Part shown: in pieces, positions 12,343 through 23,415 of the stretch
Layout: each line of letters begins with the position of its first letter
Numbering within the stretch: position 1 is the first letter of the stretch
The notes under the pieces: generated by a model
Told to the model about the DNA's origin: nothing
The model's database searches: none
What the model saw: the letters and a program-made list of their open reading frames with translations, nothing else
DNA from: Furcasterigmium furcatum
Taxonomy: Eukaryota; Ascomycota; Sordariomycetes; Glomerellales; Plectosphaerellaceae
NCBI GenBank assembly: GCA_001599815.1
Contig: BCIA01000003.1
Coordinates: 3,224,001-3,288,000, forward strand
Direction: 5' to 3'
Length of the DNA: 64,000 nt
Made by a program: the position numbers and the translations under genes

Positions 12343-14769
12343 ATGACCGCGGCAGGGATGTCGCAACATACCCGCCAGGGTGGCTATCACCGTGTTCCAG
12401 AGCTCGAGAGCGATGGCCAGGAACGGTACTCCGATGCCGGCCCTTCGGACACGGGTAGACACCATCAAACGAGTCGGCATCATGGACGCCGAGACCGTCA
12501 GCTACCCGAGAAGCCTCTGCCCGCCCTCCCGTCCATCCCGATGCCCATGGCTCTGCAACCGGGCTATGACACCGGTTTGACGTCTCGGAGACGCCGACCC
12601 TTGATGCTATTCATCTCAGCTCTCAGCGGCTGCTTACTTGCTGGGCTTGTGCTTGAGCTAGCGTGGCATGGAGTGAGGGCGCCACGGTCGAGACAGGTTT
12701 GGGAGTGCTTCAGCGACAAAGACGGACATGTGCCGCAGTATTTCCAGACGAGCCCCGAGCTGTGGGCTGGCCCTACGGCTACAGGGAGGGCACCCTTCAT
12801 GGCACAGACGAGAGTTGTTCCCACGGGGACGTTCGTGCCGAACCAACCGTTGCAGACCCAGGTTCCGATTGAGGGAATGACGGGTCAGAATGACAGCATC
12901 TTCAACATGATGGGGTAAGGATCATGGACCCGAGAAATGACCGAGCCACGCTGACTTTGCGTGCCTAGCTACCTAACTCCCTATCAGCCTGCTCCTGGAT
13001 TCGGCGTGGAGGAGTATGCCATCCCGGATGGCGCTGAGATTGTGCAGGTGCAGGTGTGTATCACTGCCTTGAGATCTCCTGGAGGGAGCTCCCAACAAGA
13101 ACCCAGCTGACGATTTCGACCAGATGCTCTCGCGCCACGGCTCAAGGTATCCAACCATGGACTCTGATGTGGCAAGATTTGGCAAGAAAGTCAAGGACGC
13201 CAAGGGCAAGCTCAAGGCCAAAGGTGCTCTAGATTTTTTGAACAGCTGGAACTATGAGCTTGGTCACGAAATTCTAGTTCCTAAGGGTAGGTCTTTCGCG
13301 CACCGAACGCATGGCCCTTGGCTGACAACATATCTACAGGCCGGTCTGAACTCTTTGAGTCCGGTAAGTCTTTTGAACCCAACGGTTGAGAACGTCTGGG
13401 CTCATGCTGCGATAGGTGTGCTACATTCATACATGTACTCTCAGCTGTACAACCCGAATAGCAGGCTGATTGTACGAACCACGGTGAGTGAGGCCTTGAC
13501 CGTGGGATTGAGGGTGGATTGCTCATCAGACACAGACCCAAGACAGGATGCTCAAGTCGGCGGAGTACTTTTTGGCAGGGTTCTTTGGCCTCGAATGGTA
13601 GGTCTAAAGCTGGTTGTTTTTGGATGACTTTGGGCTCACTGAAGTCAGGACAAACAACGCAACGATTGAGGTCATTATCGAGGACAGGGGTTTCAACAAT
13701 TCGCTCGCTGGCTATCTAAACTGTCCCGAGGCAATGAGACACAACAATGGCGCAGAGGCGTCGCAAGAGTGGAAGTCCCACTACTTGAAGAAGGGTGAGC
13801 GACATTTCATCGGTCTATCAAGTCTCGCGTGAAGTGCCACTAACACTGTCGCAGCAACGGACCGCCTGCAAGGCATGGTCAAGGGATTCGACTGGACGAT
13901 CAACGATACATATGCCGCCCAAACCATGTGTCCTTATGAAACGGTACGTCGAGCTTGGTTCGGGGTAACCGGGTCTGCATCGCTAATGAAGTGCAAGGTT
14001 GCCTATGGCTACAGCCGGTTTTGCGACCTCTTCAACTACGACGAATGGGTGGGCTTCGAGTATGCCATTGACCTTTCCTTCGCTGGGAACAACATGTTCC
14101 AGAGCCCTACAAGCGTGAGCAGCAGCATCTGTCCTCTTGCGAATACTTGACTGACGGGCCATTCAGCGAGCTGTGGGCATTGGCTACCAGCAAGAAGTCA
14201 TGGCCAGACTCAAAAACCACACCTTGGGCTATTCAGGCTCACAAATCAACGTGACTCTCGACAACAATGAGGAGACCTTCCCCCTCAATCAAAGCCTTTA
14301 CTTTGACTTCTCCCACGACACCAATATGGCTTCGATCCTCGCGGCATTTGGCCTCACGCAGTTCGCCGACACGCTCCCAGCGGACAAGTACCCGGGCCCT
14401 CATAATCTGACGGTCTCGCACCTCACGCCATTCGGCGCCCGAATTGACATGGAGATCATCAGCGCCCCGAAACCGCTCAAGGCCGACCGTTCAGGGTACG
14501 AGGACAAGGGCAAAGAGACCAAGTACATGCACTTTGTACTAAATCAGCGCACTCTCCCACTTGGCGTAAGCTTTCCTGAGTGCGATGTCACCCGCGTCGA
14601 CGGATGGTGCGAGCTCGAGACGTTCATCAAAGTTCAGGAGAAGATGGAGAAGCTAGCTGACTACCCGCGGGCATGTCACTCGGAGCTGCCGATTCTGCCG
14701 TACGGAAAGATTACAGATGGGCGGCCGGTCGGAGACTCGGTAGACCACGACGATGAGGAGGAGGACTGA
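12343..14769 (+). CDS. Histidine acid phosphatase / phytase-like, N-terminal membrane anchor
   Basis: Predicted branch-2 histidine phosphatase hydrolysing phosphomonoesters, possibly phytate. Ten exons: 12343-12914, 12969-13053, 13124-13286, 13340-13363, 13416-13483, 13536-13597, 13649-13794, 13855-13943, 13998-14114, 14167-14769; 642 residues. The catalytic motif is R-H-G-S-R-Y-P (R222-H-G) and the proton donor pair is H492-D493 in FSHDTNMAS; both are intact. Unlike secreted phytases it has no N-terminal signal peptide. Residues 1-85 are polar and basic, followed by a helix at about 86-107 after RRRR, so a type II protein with an external catalytic domain is likely. Exon 4 is only 24 nt. N-glycosylation sequons (for example NVT and NQS near residue 470-482) fit a lumenal or cell-surface domain. 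The C-terminus is acidic (HDDEEED). Confidence 0.9.
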
Positions 14770-16102
14770 TTCGTGTACGATGCTGCCACCGGCGCTGCGA
14801 TGCCCCGTCCGGCGTTTTCACTTCGTGTCCATGTTTCGTTATTTAGAGCTTGTGCTGGAAGCACCCTTAATTTCCCCGGGTTATAGGCGTAGGCGTTTCG
14901 CGGACATTCAAGGCATAGATGCCCAAATAGACAACATAGTTTTTGATCCAATTGCTGAACGCGACCGATGGCAGCCTGACTGGATGTCCTTTCCAAGGTG
15001 ATGAGCGTGAGGTGATGAGCGTGAGGTGATGAGCGTGAGGTGATGAGCGTGATGACGACGGCCGGCACGGGCGACATACCAGCGCACGCAAGACAACAGG
15101 CTCTGTCAGTACCGATGATACAGGGGACGTTCTCAGGGCCTGCTTGAGCAGCCGTTTCTCGAGGCTTGAGTAACGGAGGTTGGATATGGCGATGCGTGTG
15201 TCCTCTCATACCCACGGCGTGTGAAGCTTCAGCCCGTCCATGGCCCAGTGTCGCTACAGGGGATGCTGGCCTCTGCGACAAGTCGGCAACAGCATTTACA
15301 TCTGAGATAAACGTATTGTGATGTTTGGTCAAGTGCCAGCCATGGTTCCTGTACCGATGGGCACCCTCGCGGAGTCGAGGTCAGTCATCCAGCCACTCCC
15401 GGTTTCCGGTGGCCCTCTGGTATTCCTGATCATCTGAGTTTTTGAGTCTGCTTTTGGGACCTCTTTCACTGTGAATTGGTAAGTATTGCGGAAACCCAAT
15501 CAGTGAATCTTCTCGGCCCTCGGCTTCGCTTGCCGTCTCCTCGATCGCATGGAACCACCCGCCAGGGGCTCATGGGTTCGTTCAAGAGGCGGGACAGACG
15601 GCGTAGGCGATGTCCTATCATGTTTCTTGAAGCAATCGCCCATTTGTTTGGTTCATTCTCGATATCAATGCCTTTGCACGCGCCTCGATGCTGAACTGAG
15701 TGGCTTTCTCGTCGATCAGGTTGTTCATATGGAAACCTTCCCAGACAACCAGGCATGGGCTTCTCCGTTTACCCTTACAGGATGTCTTGAATTTATCGAA
15801 AGAAATTGTCCAAAGATGTCACACACATACCAGACTCCAATGCTTTGATTCGCCGAGGTTGGACATCAAGCATCGGCTGGACTGGGTTGGGGGAGTTGCC
15901 GGCCACCCCCCTGAGGACACTCAACACCCAGACCAACCAGCCGCATCAAGGAAGGAGATTTACAGCTGAATCAATCCAAAAGACTGGCCTACCTTCTAAT
16001 TAAATAACTGAGGAGGGAAGGATGCTACCGACAGGTCTCGGTGTGGCGTGAAGCGCATGTCAATGCGAGGAGCTATGATGCTGCTGCAACAACTAATCTA
16101 GC
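14770..16102. other. Intergenic region between phosphatase and 5S rRNA
   Basis: No coding frame with recognisable content. It contains the 3' region of the phosphatase and a 14-bp tandem repeat (separate entry). The rest looks like unique non-coding DNA. Confidence 0.55.
14997..15052. repeat. 14-bp tandem repeat, about 3.7-4 copies
   Basis: The unit ATGAGCGTGAGGTG is repeated perfectly at 15001-15014, 15015-15028 and 15029-15042, followed by a partial ATGAGCGTGA to 15052 and preceded by GGTG. It sits about 230 bp past the phosphatase stop codon. Confidence 0.95.
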
Positions 16103-16221
16103 ACATACGACCATACCCACTGGAAAACTCGGGATCCCGTCCGCTCTCCCATAGATAAGCCAGTGAGGGCTGGATTAGTAGTTGGGTCGGTGACGACCAG
16201 CGAATACCCGGTGTTGTATGT
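16103..16221 (+). rRNA. 5S ribosomal RNA gene (dispersed single copy)
   Basis: 119 nt matching the fungal 5S pattern. It begins ACATACGACCATA, carries GGATCCCGTCCGCTC and TAGTAGTTGGGTCGG with GTGACGACCAGCGAATACC, and ends GTTGTATGT. The ends pair into a nine-base-pair terminal stem (ACATACGAC with GTTGTATGT, one G.U). The internal TFIIIA/Pol III promoter region (about positions 50-95) is present. Filamentous ascomycetes usually carry 5S genes scattered singly among protein genes, unlike the rDNA-linked copies of Saccharomyces, so this location is normal. Recognised from memory of Neurospora-type 5S; a covariance-model search would settle the exact ends. Confidence 0.95.
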
Positions 16222-16227
16222 TTTTTT
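16221..16227 (+). terminator. RNA polymerase III terminator of the 5S gene
   Basis: A run of seven T residues begins at the 3' end of the 5S gene, with a second T5 run just after (GACCTTTTT). Oligo-T is the standard Pol III stop signal. Confidence 0.85.
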
Positions 16228-19200
16228 GACCTTTTTGCTCTGACTGAGATCTGGGTGATGTGGCCATGAGCGACTATACACTCAGGTTGTGGGCGGTGAG
16301 GTTACGTGGCAGGGCAATGCAAGAAACAATCTCTCGCTTCTTTTTGGATTCATGAATGCTGAAGTCGTTTTAATAGTGGAGATATCAGACTTGGTTTGGG
16401 CGTGGACTCGCGATGTGGGGAGCGACGCTGGGTGGGGAGCGACGCTGGGTGGGGAGGTGGTTCCCAGAAAGATGGCCGCGATCGGAACGTGATAACTGAG
16501 ATACCCTCTCTCAGTATGTTTCAGAGAATCAAGACAGTCTCTCGTCGAGGTGAGGATAATTCCAAAGACTACCTGATCGACTTCTGTCAGTTCTGAGAAG
16601 CGCACATCTGGACGCGGTGACCTAACTTGATCGGCCATGTATTGCCCGACTCCCGTGGGTGGCCACGACCTTCACAGTAGCAATCCTGACAACGATCGTC
16701 CGAGATTAATCCTGAACTGCGTGTTATGCTCAACGTACAAATGAGTAATACAAGTTGTACGGGCTCACAGGCGGTCGGTTGCACAGGGTGTTGACCAGCA
16801 GCGTGGCCAACTTGGGCGAACTGAGCTCTGTTCCGGGAACAACCGAGTTGATAGCCCATCATCTGACTCCCAAAGCACCATTCATCACCATAAAAGCCAA
16901 GTGGGCGCGACCTAGGCTTCCCATGTTCAAGGTACTGCTGGGTGGACGACAGATCCCGCCCTGGTAATATGATACGCCCGGGGGAGCTCAGGAGATTTTT
17001 GCCTTGATATGACGAATTCAATGTATCTCCACGCCTCAACCATCATAATAACAAGAAAATACTTAGACTAGAGCTCTCCGAACTAACAAGCGGGCAGTCA
17101 GGCGATGCATGGGAACAATGGGAGGGTCCTACTCCGGACCAAGATGAGGCTTTGATGGAGTCAAAGTCGCTCTTGATGAGATTTCGACTCTGTCCCGCAG
17201 CCCAAACCGGATCCGAGATGCGCTTTTGATGTAAGTGTTCACAGTTGCAAGCCTACCGTTCTGATCCATGAGGTTTTCGTTTTGACGAGCTGGGCCGCAC
17301 CGTCTTATGAAGGATGCTGTGAGCAATGGCCACAGCATATGCAGCTTTCTCAGAACGCTCATGGCCCCGAAATCACGAACAACAACATCAATCGCTTCCT
17401 CACAAGACCTATACTTACTTACCTCAGCACGCCATGGCTTTACCTTCGCCGTTAGTTGTCGTCCCATCAGCGACGACATCATCCTCACCCCCAAAACGGC
17501 ATCCCACTTCGCGAATGGCACCTGATTGGCCAGGCGAGCCGGCCCCTTGGAGACAGGCCAAGAGGGGACCCCTGCAGATCGGCCCGGAGCCGGGGCATGG
17601 CGAGCAGGCCAAGCTTTGCGGGCCAAGACAGACCAAGCAGCCGCATTGGCTCGCTGCCACGCCGTGACCAAGACTTTGGCATGAGAACGACAAATCGTTT
17701 GGTAACAGAATGACGGGCGACACCTCGACTGCCCATTCCCCCTGCGGGAGAGCCGTACCCGAGGCGATGGTATTTCCGGTCCGTGGAGTTGGGGGAATCT
17801 GCGACTTGCGCCGAGATTTTTTTCCTCATCTTTCGGCGAAGGATTTCTCTCGCGAGGGAGATTGGCGTTTCGAGGCTCCCGTGACAGCTGAGGAGGGAGG
17901 TGGCGTCGCGGCGAGTGATGGATGCCGGATTAGCAGCTCAGCTGTCGTGTGACGGGGCCCTTCCTCGCAGGGAGACAGATAAGGATCTGGTGAGATGGCC
18001 TGTTCAGGCACAACGGCTTGCCTGGTGCAGCTGAAGCTGAACCACCATGAGCATCCCAGGGGCTGCCAAGCGATTGGGCTCCCGCTCAGGGCTTGAGCGC
18101 CGCCATGCGACGATGCGCGAGGGCGCGGCAGAGGGGAGGTAATTATGTATGGGCTGTACATGGTCGAACCCGTCATGCGATAGGAACATGGCCGTCCGTC
18201 ATCTGCATGTGTCTTGAGATTGGCGAGGCATGTGCCTTCTGCCATTCAGGTCAGCTCCGCGAGTCGCTGCATTTCGGCGCTAGCAGGTTCACATGCCGCA
18301 ATGGAATTACGTTCGTTCCTCCCCGCCCACTGTTCCTGGAAGCAGGGCAGATCATGAGCGAAGCCGGGGAGACCCGTTCCAGTTACCAGCAGCACCAGTC
18401 GGAGAAGTGGCCGGAGCAGCGCAGACATTCATCCAGCTCCGGTTCGAAGCACACGCCCCCCGGGCCAGCCGAGCCACCCCCAAATTCCAGTGACAGCTTT
18501 GAATTTGTATCAATGCCTTATCTGGGCTCCGCTTTGGCTTGCTTCTGCGCAGTGAGTGACGACACGAGAATGACATGCGAAATGTCGATTGACGATGATG
18601 GAGCCGGACAACGGCGGCGGCGTCTATTCTATGCGTCCTGGCCCCCGTCCGTCAGACTGCCGTGTCTCCCCAGCTTTTCTCGCCGTGGGAGGATGGATGC
18701 ATACATAGTGCCGGAGCTGGGGAGCAGCAGCGGGCAATATTAAGCTTCATTGTTGTGTCGCATGCGTCTTTGCGGATTGCGTCTGGAACGTGAGGATCGA
18801 TCCCCAGCCGGAGGAGTCTTAAGAGTCCCGACGCTAAAAATGAGCCTTATTTTTGGGCCACGGACACGCGAGTCGTTGTCGCCGCGGCTGTCGTACAGGA
18901 CGGGCAGGCAATGCGGTCAGCGTGCCCAGAGACTTGATTTAGGATCAAGTGAGATACACAGCATTGGTGATGTCTTACATTGTACTCGAAGCCGGTGGTG
19001 ATGAGCGAGACGAGACGAAGGGCCAAGCCGGACTGGACCCCTGTTTCTTGTCCCGCGCGTGGGGATGCGATCTCTTCGGTGCGCTCCAGCTGTCTCGAGT
19101 TCCCTTTCAGTGTGAGCGAGTGAGTGCCTGGCAGCTGGGAACAGCCCGCCCCACTGTGGATCCGGAGGTACGTACCCTTTCCCTGCCCAGCCGGGTCGAA

Positions 19201-19550
19201 GCGATCACCTTTCTGCTGGGCGCTTTGTCGTCCCATTTCTCCCTCCCACCATCACACCCTGAACATCCCGAGGTCGCTCGACCCGACTCGACTCGCCTCG
19301 CCTCGATCCCGACTCGGGACTCGTCGAGGCTATTTTTCTCCCTCCGCCTCGCGACACACCCTTATTCCCATCCGAACACGCCCTCCCCCCCGTCGCCCTG
19401 GCCACTCACATGCCGGCAACCTCTATCTCTCGTTTTTACGCAGTCAACTCTATTACATGCAGCGCCAGGAGAAGCGCTCACCCCGTCTCTCATCACCCAC
19501 GCAACCCTTCTCGATCCCTTCTCCTCCACACACCCCCGTCCCCCATGGCT
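16222..19550. other. Intergenic region upstream of the ammonium permease
   Basis: About 3.3 kb without a supported gene. The longest frames (17129-17671 on -, 18093-18743 on +, 18949-19641 on +) overlap each other in several frames and show no domain. The last kilobase becomes pyrimidine-rich. It holds a 17-bp direct duplication (separate entry). Confidence 0.55.
16415..16455. repeat. 17-bp tandem duplication
   Basis: GTGGGGAGCGACGCTGG occurs at 16415-16431 and again at 16432-16448, followed by the partial GTGGGGA. Confidence 0.9.
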
Positions 19551-19554
19551 GAGG

Positions 19555-19698
19555 TTATCTTTCCTCTTTTGCCTGTCCCAGCCAGGGGATCAGCGCCCAG
19601 AGATAATCCCAAGGCCCCCCGGTGCGCCGGCGTCGTTTTAGGCGTTGTATCGAGTGATCCCGCCCAGGATGGCCTGGGGGAACGCTGTTTTCTTATCT
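19555..19698. promoter_or_regulatory. Cluster of three AGATAA (GATA-factor) sites upstream of the ammonium permease
   Basis: AGATAA is seen on the - strand at 19555-19560, on the + strand at 19601-19606 and on the - strand at 19693-19698, that is 440 to 297 bp before the ATG. All three fit the HGATAR consensus bound by AreA/NIT2-type GATA activators of nitrogen metabolism, and ammonium permease genes are known targets of such control. Binding here is inferred. Confidence 0.55.
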
Positions 19699-19778
19699 CA
19701 GACATTTGCTCACCACGTTGACAATACAATGGGGTCCGCCGTCCCGATGCCTCCTGTCTGTCCCGTGTCTGTGGTTCA

Positions 19779-19785
19779 TATATAT
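19779..19785 (+). promoter_or_regulatory. Possible TATA box of the ammonium permease gene
   Basis: TATATAT within GGTTCATATATATCTC, about 210 bp before the start codon, followed by a pyrimidine-rich leader. Confidence 0.45.
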
Positions 19786-19994
19786 CTCTCCTCGACCCGC
19801 CTCCTCTCCATGTAGTCTTCTCCCGTTGCTCTCTCGTATCTAATTCCATCTCTCGACATTCTAGAGGTACACTCCTCGAAGAGGTCTCTTGCCAATAATA
19901 CCTGTCCATCCATCTTCATCCACCACATAGACCTTCGACCCTCCTTTTGACTTTTCTTGTTTCCCTCCGGTCCTCACTCGCAAAATCGCCCACC

Positions 19995-21657
19995 ATGTCT
20001 TACAGTTGGGTTGGAGCTCCGACCGAGTTCAACGGCACCAATGCCGACCTTGGTGGTGATGCCCGTAAGACACCCCCTGCGCCTCGCCCAAGATTCCAAT
20101 CGAACAAAAGTTCGGTGCCTGAGCCTGAGCCCGATCAGTTGTTGACTCCCGCCTCTCTCTCTAGTCACCGAAAACCTCAACCAGTGGTACCAGTCCGGTG
20201 ACCAGGCCTACATCCTCGTCTCCGCCTGCATGGTCCTGATGATGATTCCCGGCATCGCCTTCCTCTACTCCGGCCTCGCCCGTCGCAAGTCCGCCCTCTC
20301 CCAGCTCTGGGTCGCCATGATGACCTTCTCCGTCGTCGTCTTCCAGTGGTACTTCTGGGGCTACTCCCTCGCCTTCAGCGAAACGGCCACCAACGGCTTC
20401 ATCGGCGACATGCGCCACTTCGGCCTCATGAAGACCCTCGGCGCCCCCTCGCCCGGCTCGCCTCTCATTCCCGCCCTGCTCTACTCCTTCTACCAGATGA
20501 TGTTCCTCGGTGTCACCGCCTGCCTGACTGCCGGTGCCACTGCCGAGCGCGGCCGTGTCATTCCCTGCATGGTCTTCATCTTCTTCTGGGCCACTCTCGT
20601 CTACTGCCCCCTCGCCTGCTGGGTCTGGAACGTCAACGGCTGGGGCTTCAACTGGGGTGTCCTCGACTACGCCGGCGGTGTTCCTGTCGAGATCGGCTCC
20701 GGTCTCTCCGCCCTCGCCTACTCGTGGGTCCTCGGCCGCCGCAACGAGAAGATGATGCTCAACTTCCGTCCTCACAACATCTCTCTCATCACCCTCGGCA
20801 CCATCTTCCTGTGGTTCGGCTGGCTCGGCTTCAACGGCGGCTCTGCCTTCGGCGCCAACCTCCGTGCCGTCATGGCCGCCTGGAACTCCTGCCTGACTGC
20901 CATGTTCGCCGCCATGACCTGGTGCCTGCTTGACTACCGCCTGGCCCGCAAGTGGTCCCTCGTCGGCTGGTGCTCCGGCACCATTTCCGGTCTCGTCGCC
21001 GCCACTCCCTGCTCCGGTTTCCTCCCTCCCTGGGCCTCGATCCTCCTGGGTATCGTCTCCGGCGTCGCCTGCAACTTCGGCACTAAGGTCAAGTTCATGC
21101 TCGGCATCGACGACTCCCTCGATGTCTTCGCTGAGCACGGCATCGGCGGCATTGTTGGCCTCATCTTCAACGGTTTCTTCGCCAGCGGCGACATCATCGG
21201 CCTTGATGGCGTCAACACTGGTGTCACTGGCGGCTGGATCGACGGCAACTGGGAAGTCATGTACAAGCAGATTGCCGCCATCGTCGCCTCCTCCGCCTAC
21301 GCCTTCGTCGTCTCCGCCGCCATCGCCAAGGCCATCGACATGGTTCCCGGCCTGAAGCTGCGCGCCTCCGAGGAGGCCGAGCTCCTCGGCATGGACGACG
21401 ACCAGCACGGCGAGTTCTCGTACGACTACGTCGAGGTCCGCCGCGACTTCCTCGCCTGGACCCCCCACCACGCCGAGCCCGCCGGCGAGGGTGTCCGCTT
21501 CGTCCCCCAGCACGGCATCGAGGAGCACCAGGTCATGGCCGACCGCCACTCGGCGCCCACAAGCCCCGAGCCCACCATCAAGCCTCAGCCCGTCGATTCT
21601 GAGGCAGAGGCCACGAGCGAGAGGGCCCAGAGCGAAAAGACTCAGACCCCCGCTTGA
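19995..21657 (+). CDS. MEP: Ammonium permease (Mep/Amt family)
   Basis: Plasma-membrane transporter for ammonium uptake. Two exons (19995-20064, 20165-21657) encode 520 residues, normal for fungal Mep proteins. The start is CACCATGTC in good context. Eleven hydrophobic helices are expected and fit the segments seen from about residue 35 to 425. Signature blocks are FLYSGLARRKSALSQ, FQWYFWGYSLAFS, TAGATAERGR and FAEHGIGGIVGLIFNGFFA. The second pore histidine is H348. At the first pore-histidine position the protein has E199 (GGVPVEIGSG), as in yeast Mep1/Mep3, not His as in Mep2, so a transporter rather than the Mep2-type sensor is suggested. A cytosolic tail of about 90 residues is acidic and Pro/Ser-rich. 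Codon use is strongly C-ending, a sign of high expression. Upstream AGATAA sites suggest nitrogen repression. Confidence 0.96.
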
Positions 21658-23415
21658 GGCGTGGTGTCTCACGGATTTTGATTTCAGGAGCAGGCGTTAT
21701 CCCCCCAACCTTCATCATTTGTCCCACTTGGATCTCAAATGGTGGCTTTTTTTCCTTATCTGTCACGAGAGAGAGAGAGAGAAGCCCGTGCAAGATGGCT
21801 TCCTTGCGTATTTGAGCGAGCATGTGTCGATTGTATCAATACCCCCAACATTGACCACTTTCAGGGTATATGAAAGTGCGCAGTACTTTAGCAGCAGTAG
21901 TAGACTGATCGAATTCGATGAACACACTTCAGAAAATTAAACCCAATCGTGCCTGGTGCTCGTGTGACATGGTGTGAGTGACTGCAGAGCATCGCTTGAT
22001 GCACGAGTCTTAATGGGTGGGTGGTCGCGGGAGCTCAGCAGCGCTGATGCAGGAATCATACGACGCAGCGCCCCCGGGTTGATGTAGATAAGAACATTAG
22101 AAAAGCGCCACGAGGGGAAATGCCTTGATTTCTGGCGGCGCCGGCTGAATGGGTGGAAGCAGCACGAGTCATCACCAGTGGTTGGCGCAGATAAGGGAAA
22201 TGGCTGTGAGTGGCCGGTGGGGCTGAATAGGCTCGACGTGGCGGCGACGTTGGGGCCGGAATTGATGGAGGGCTGTGCCATCGACCTGCGAAGCGATACG
22301 GGCGACCAAAGGGAAGGGGGTGGTCGCATTGGGGAGCGAGTCGGCCGTTTCTGATCTGCTACTCCGGGGCACAGGTCTGGAACGGCGACGGGGGCGGTCG
22401 AGAGCTGGCGCGAGGACAAGTCGAGCCATGGCCATGGTCGTGGGGACGGGGACTGGGACGACGACGGGGTTGAGCTGTGCTGGTCGCTTTCAGTAAGGTC
22501 GGGCGGCGGTGTTAGTAGCCCGAGACAGCGAGCGGCGAGAGCGACCTCGAGCACGTACGGCCTAGCGATGCTTAGTAGGGGTTCGAGCCTTTATATCCAC
22601 CTCGAGATCATCCATCGGACGACGTTGAAATAGCATCGTAGCCTCGCGCCCCGAGCCGCACGCCGTCTGACCCAAGAGATCCTCCCCCGGATCTTGGCCC
22701 TGCCAGATGAACCATGCCAATGCAGTGTCTCGCGCGCGATGGTCTTGGAAGGGGTAATTCTCCATGGAACGAGCCGAGCAGCGGGCGCTGGTGCTGTGCG
22801 GGCGCAACGAGCTTGGCAGCGGCGGCGGCAGGAGGTGTTCTTATCAGGCGTCGTTATCTCGGGAGGAGGAACCGGGCTTGGCTGTCGATCCGGGGTCGCT
22901 CTGGGGGCCCTGGGACAGGTGGGAGAGGTTGACGATGTCTAGGAAGGGAGATGGGACGTCGAAAGACGGCCGCAGAGCCGCATCGCGGTTCCTGAGGACG
23001 GATCTGGATCGTGGGGCGCTGTGGTTGGCAAGGCTGGGTTTCCATAAGGTAAACATCGCGTAATAGGAGACGGCCCCAAGGCCCCTTCGGCAGTCGGCTG
23101 CTGCCATCCATGTCGGCCGCCGTTGAAATTTCCCTTTCGGGTGCGGGGTCATGCGATGGGATGATCGGCGGAGGAAATTATCATCCGTTGGCTTCCGGAC
23201 TGTTGGTTTCTCGTCTTCTTCATGTTCCAAACGCTGGTGTTGAAATTGTCACTAGAGTGTGCCCCCCAACGACTTAATCGCGGCTGTTCCCAGCTGTCGG
23301 CAGCCGTCTCCACCACCCCTCAACCTCTGCTGTCAGAGATCAAGCGAATCTCCCTACATCCTTCGCCGCACCGGTACCGACAGGTGCATGTCGGCTCGAG
23401 TCTGCTCGGCCTCTC
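21658..23415. other. Intergenic region, convergent 3' ends of ammonium permease and HAL2-like gene
   Basis: About 1.76 kb. Just past the permease stop is a (GA)8 run at 21767-21782. No open frame has recognisable content; the 205-residue frame on - at 21937-22554 is not convincing. A GGTTCGAGCC box near 22,578 lacks the rest of a tRNA. Confidence 0.55.

Noticed and set aside
17129..17671. 180-residue frame on -
   Set aside because: No recognisable motif, overlapped by frames on + of similar size, no introns or partner exons.
20161..21672. 503-residue frame antisense to the ammonium permease
   Set aside because: Produced by the strong third-position C bias of the permease; composition is Gly/Glu/Asp/Val-rich without domains, and the + strand gene is certain.
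22570..22595. GGTTCGAGCC box in intergenic DNA
   Set aside because: No A-box at a suitable distance and no cloverleaf pairing could be drawn.
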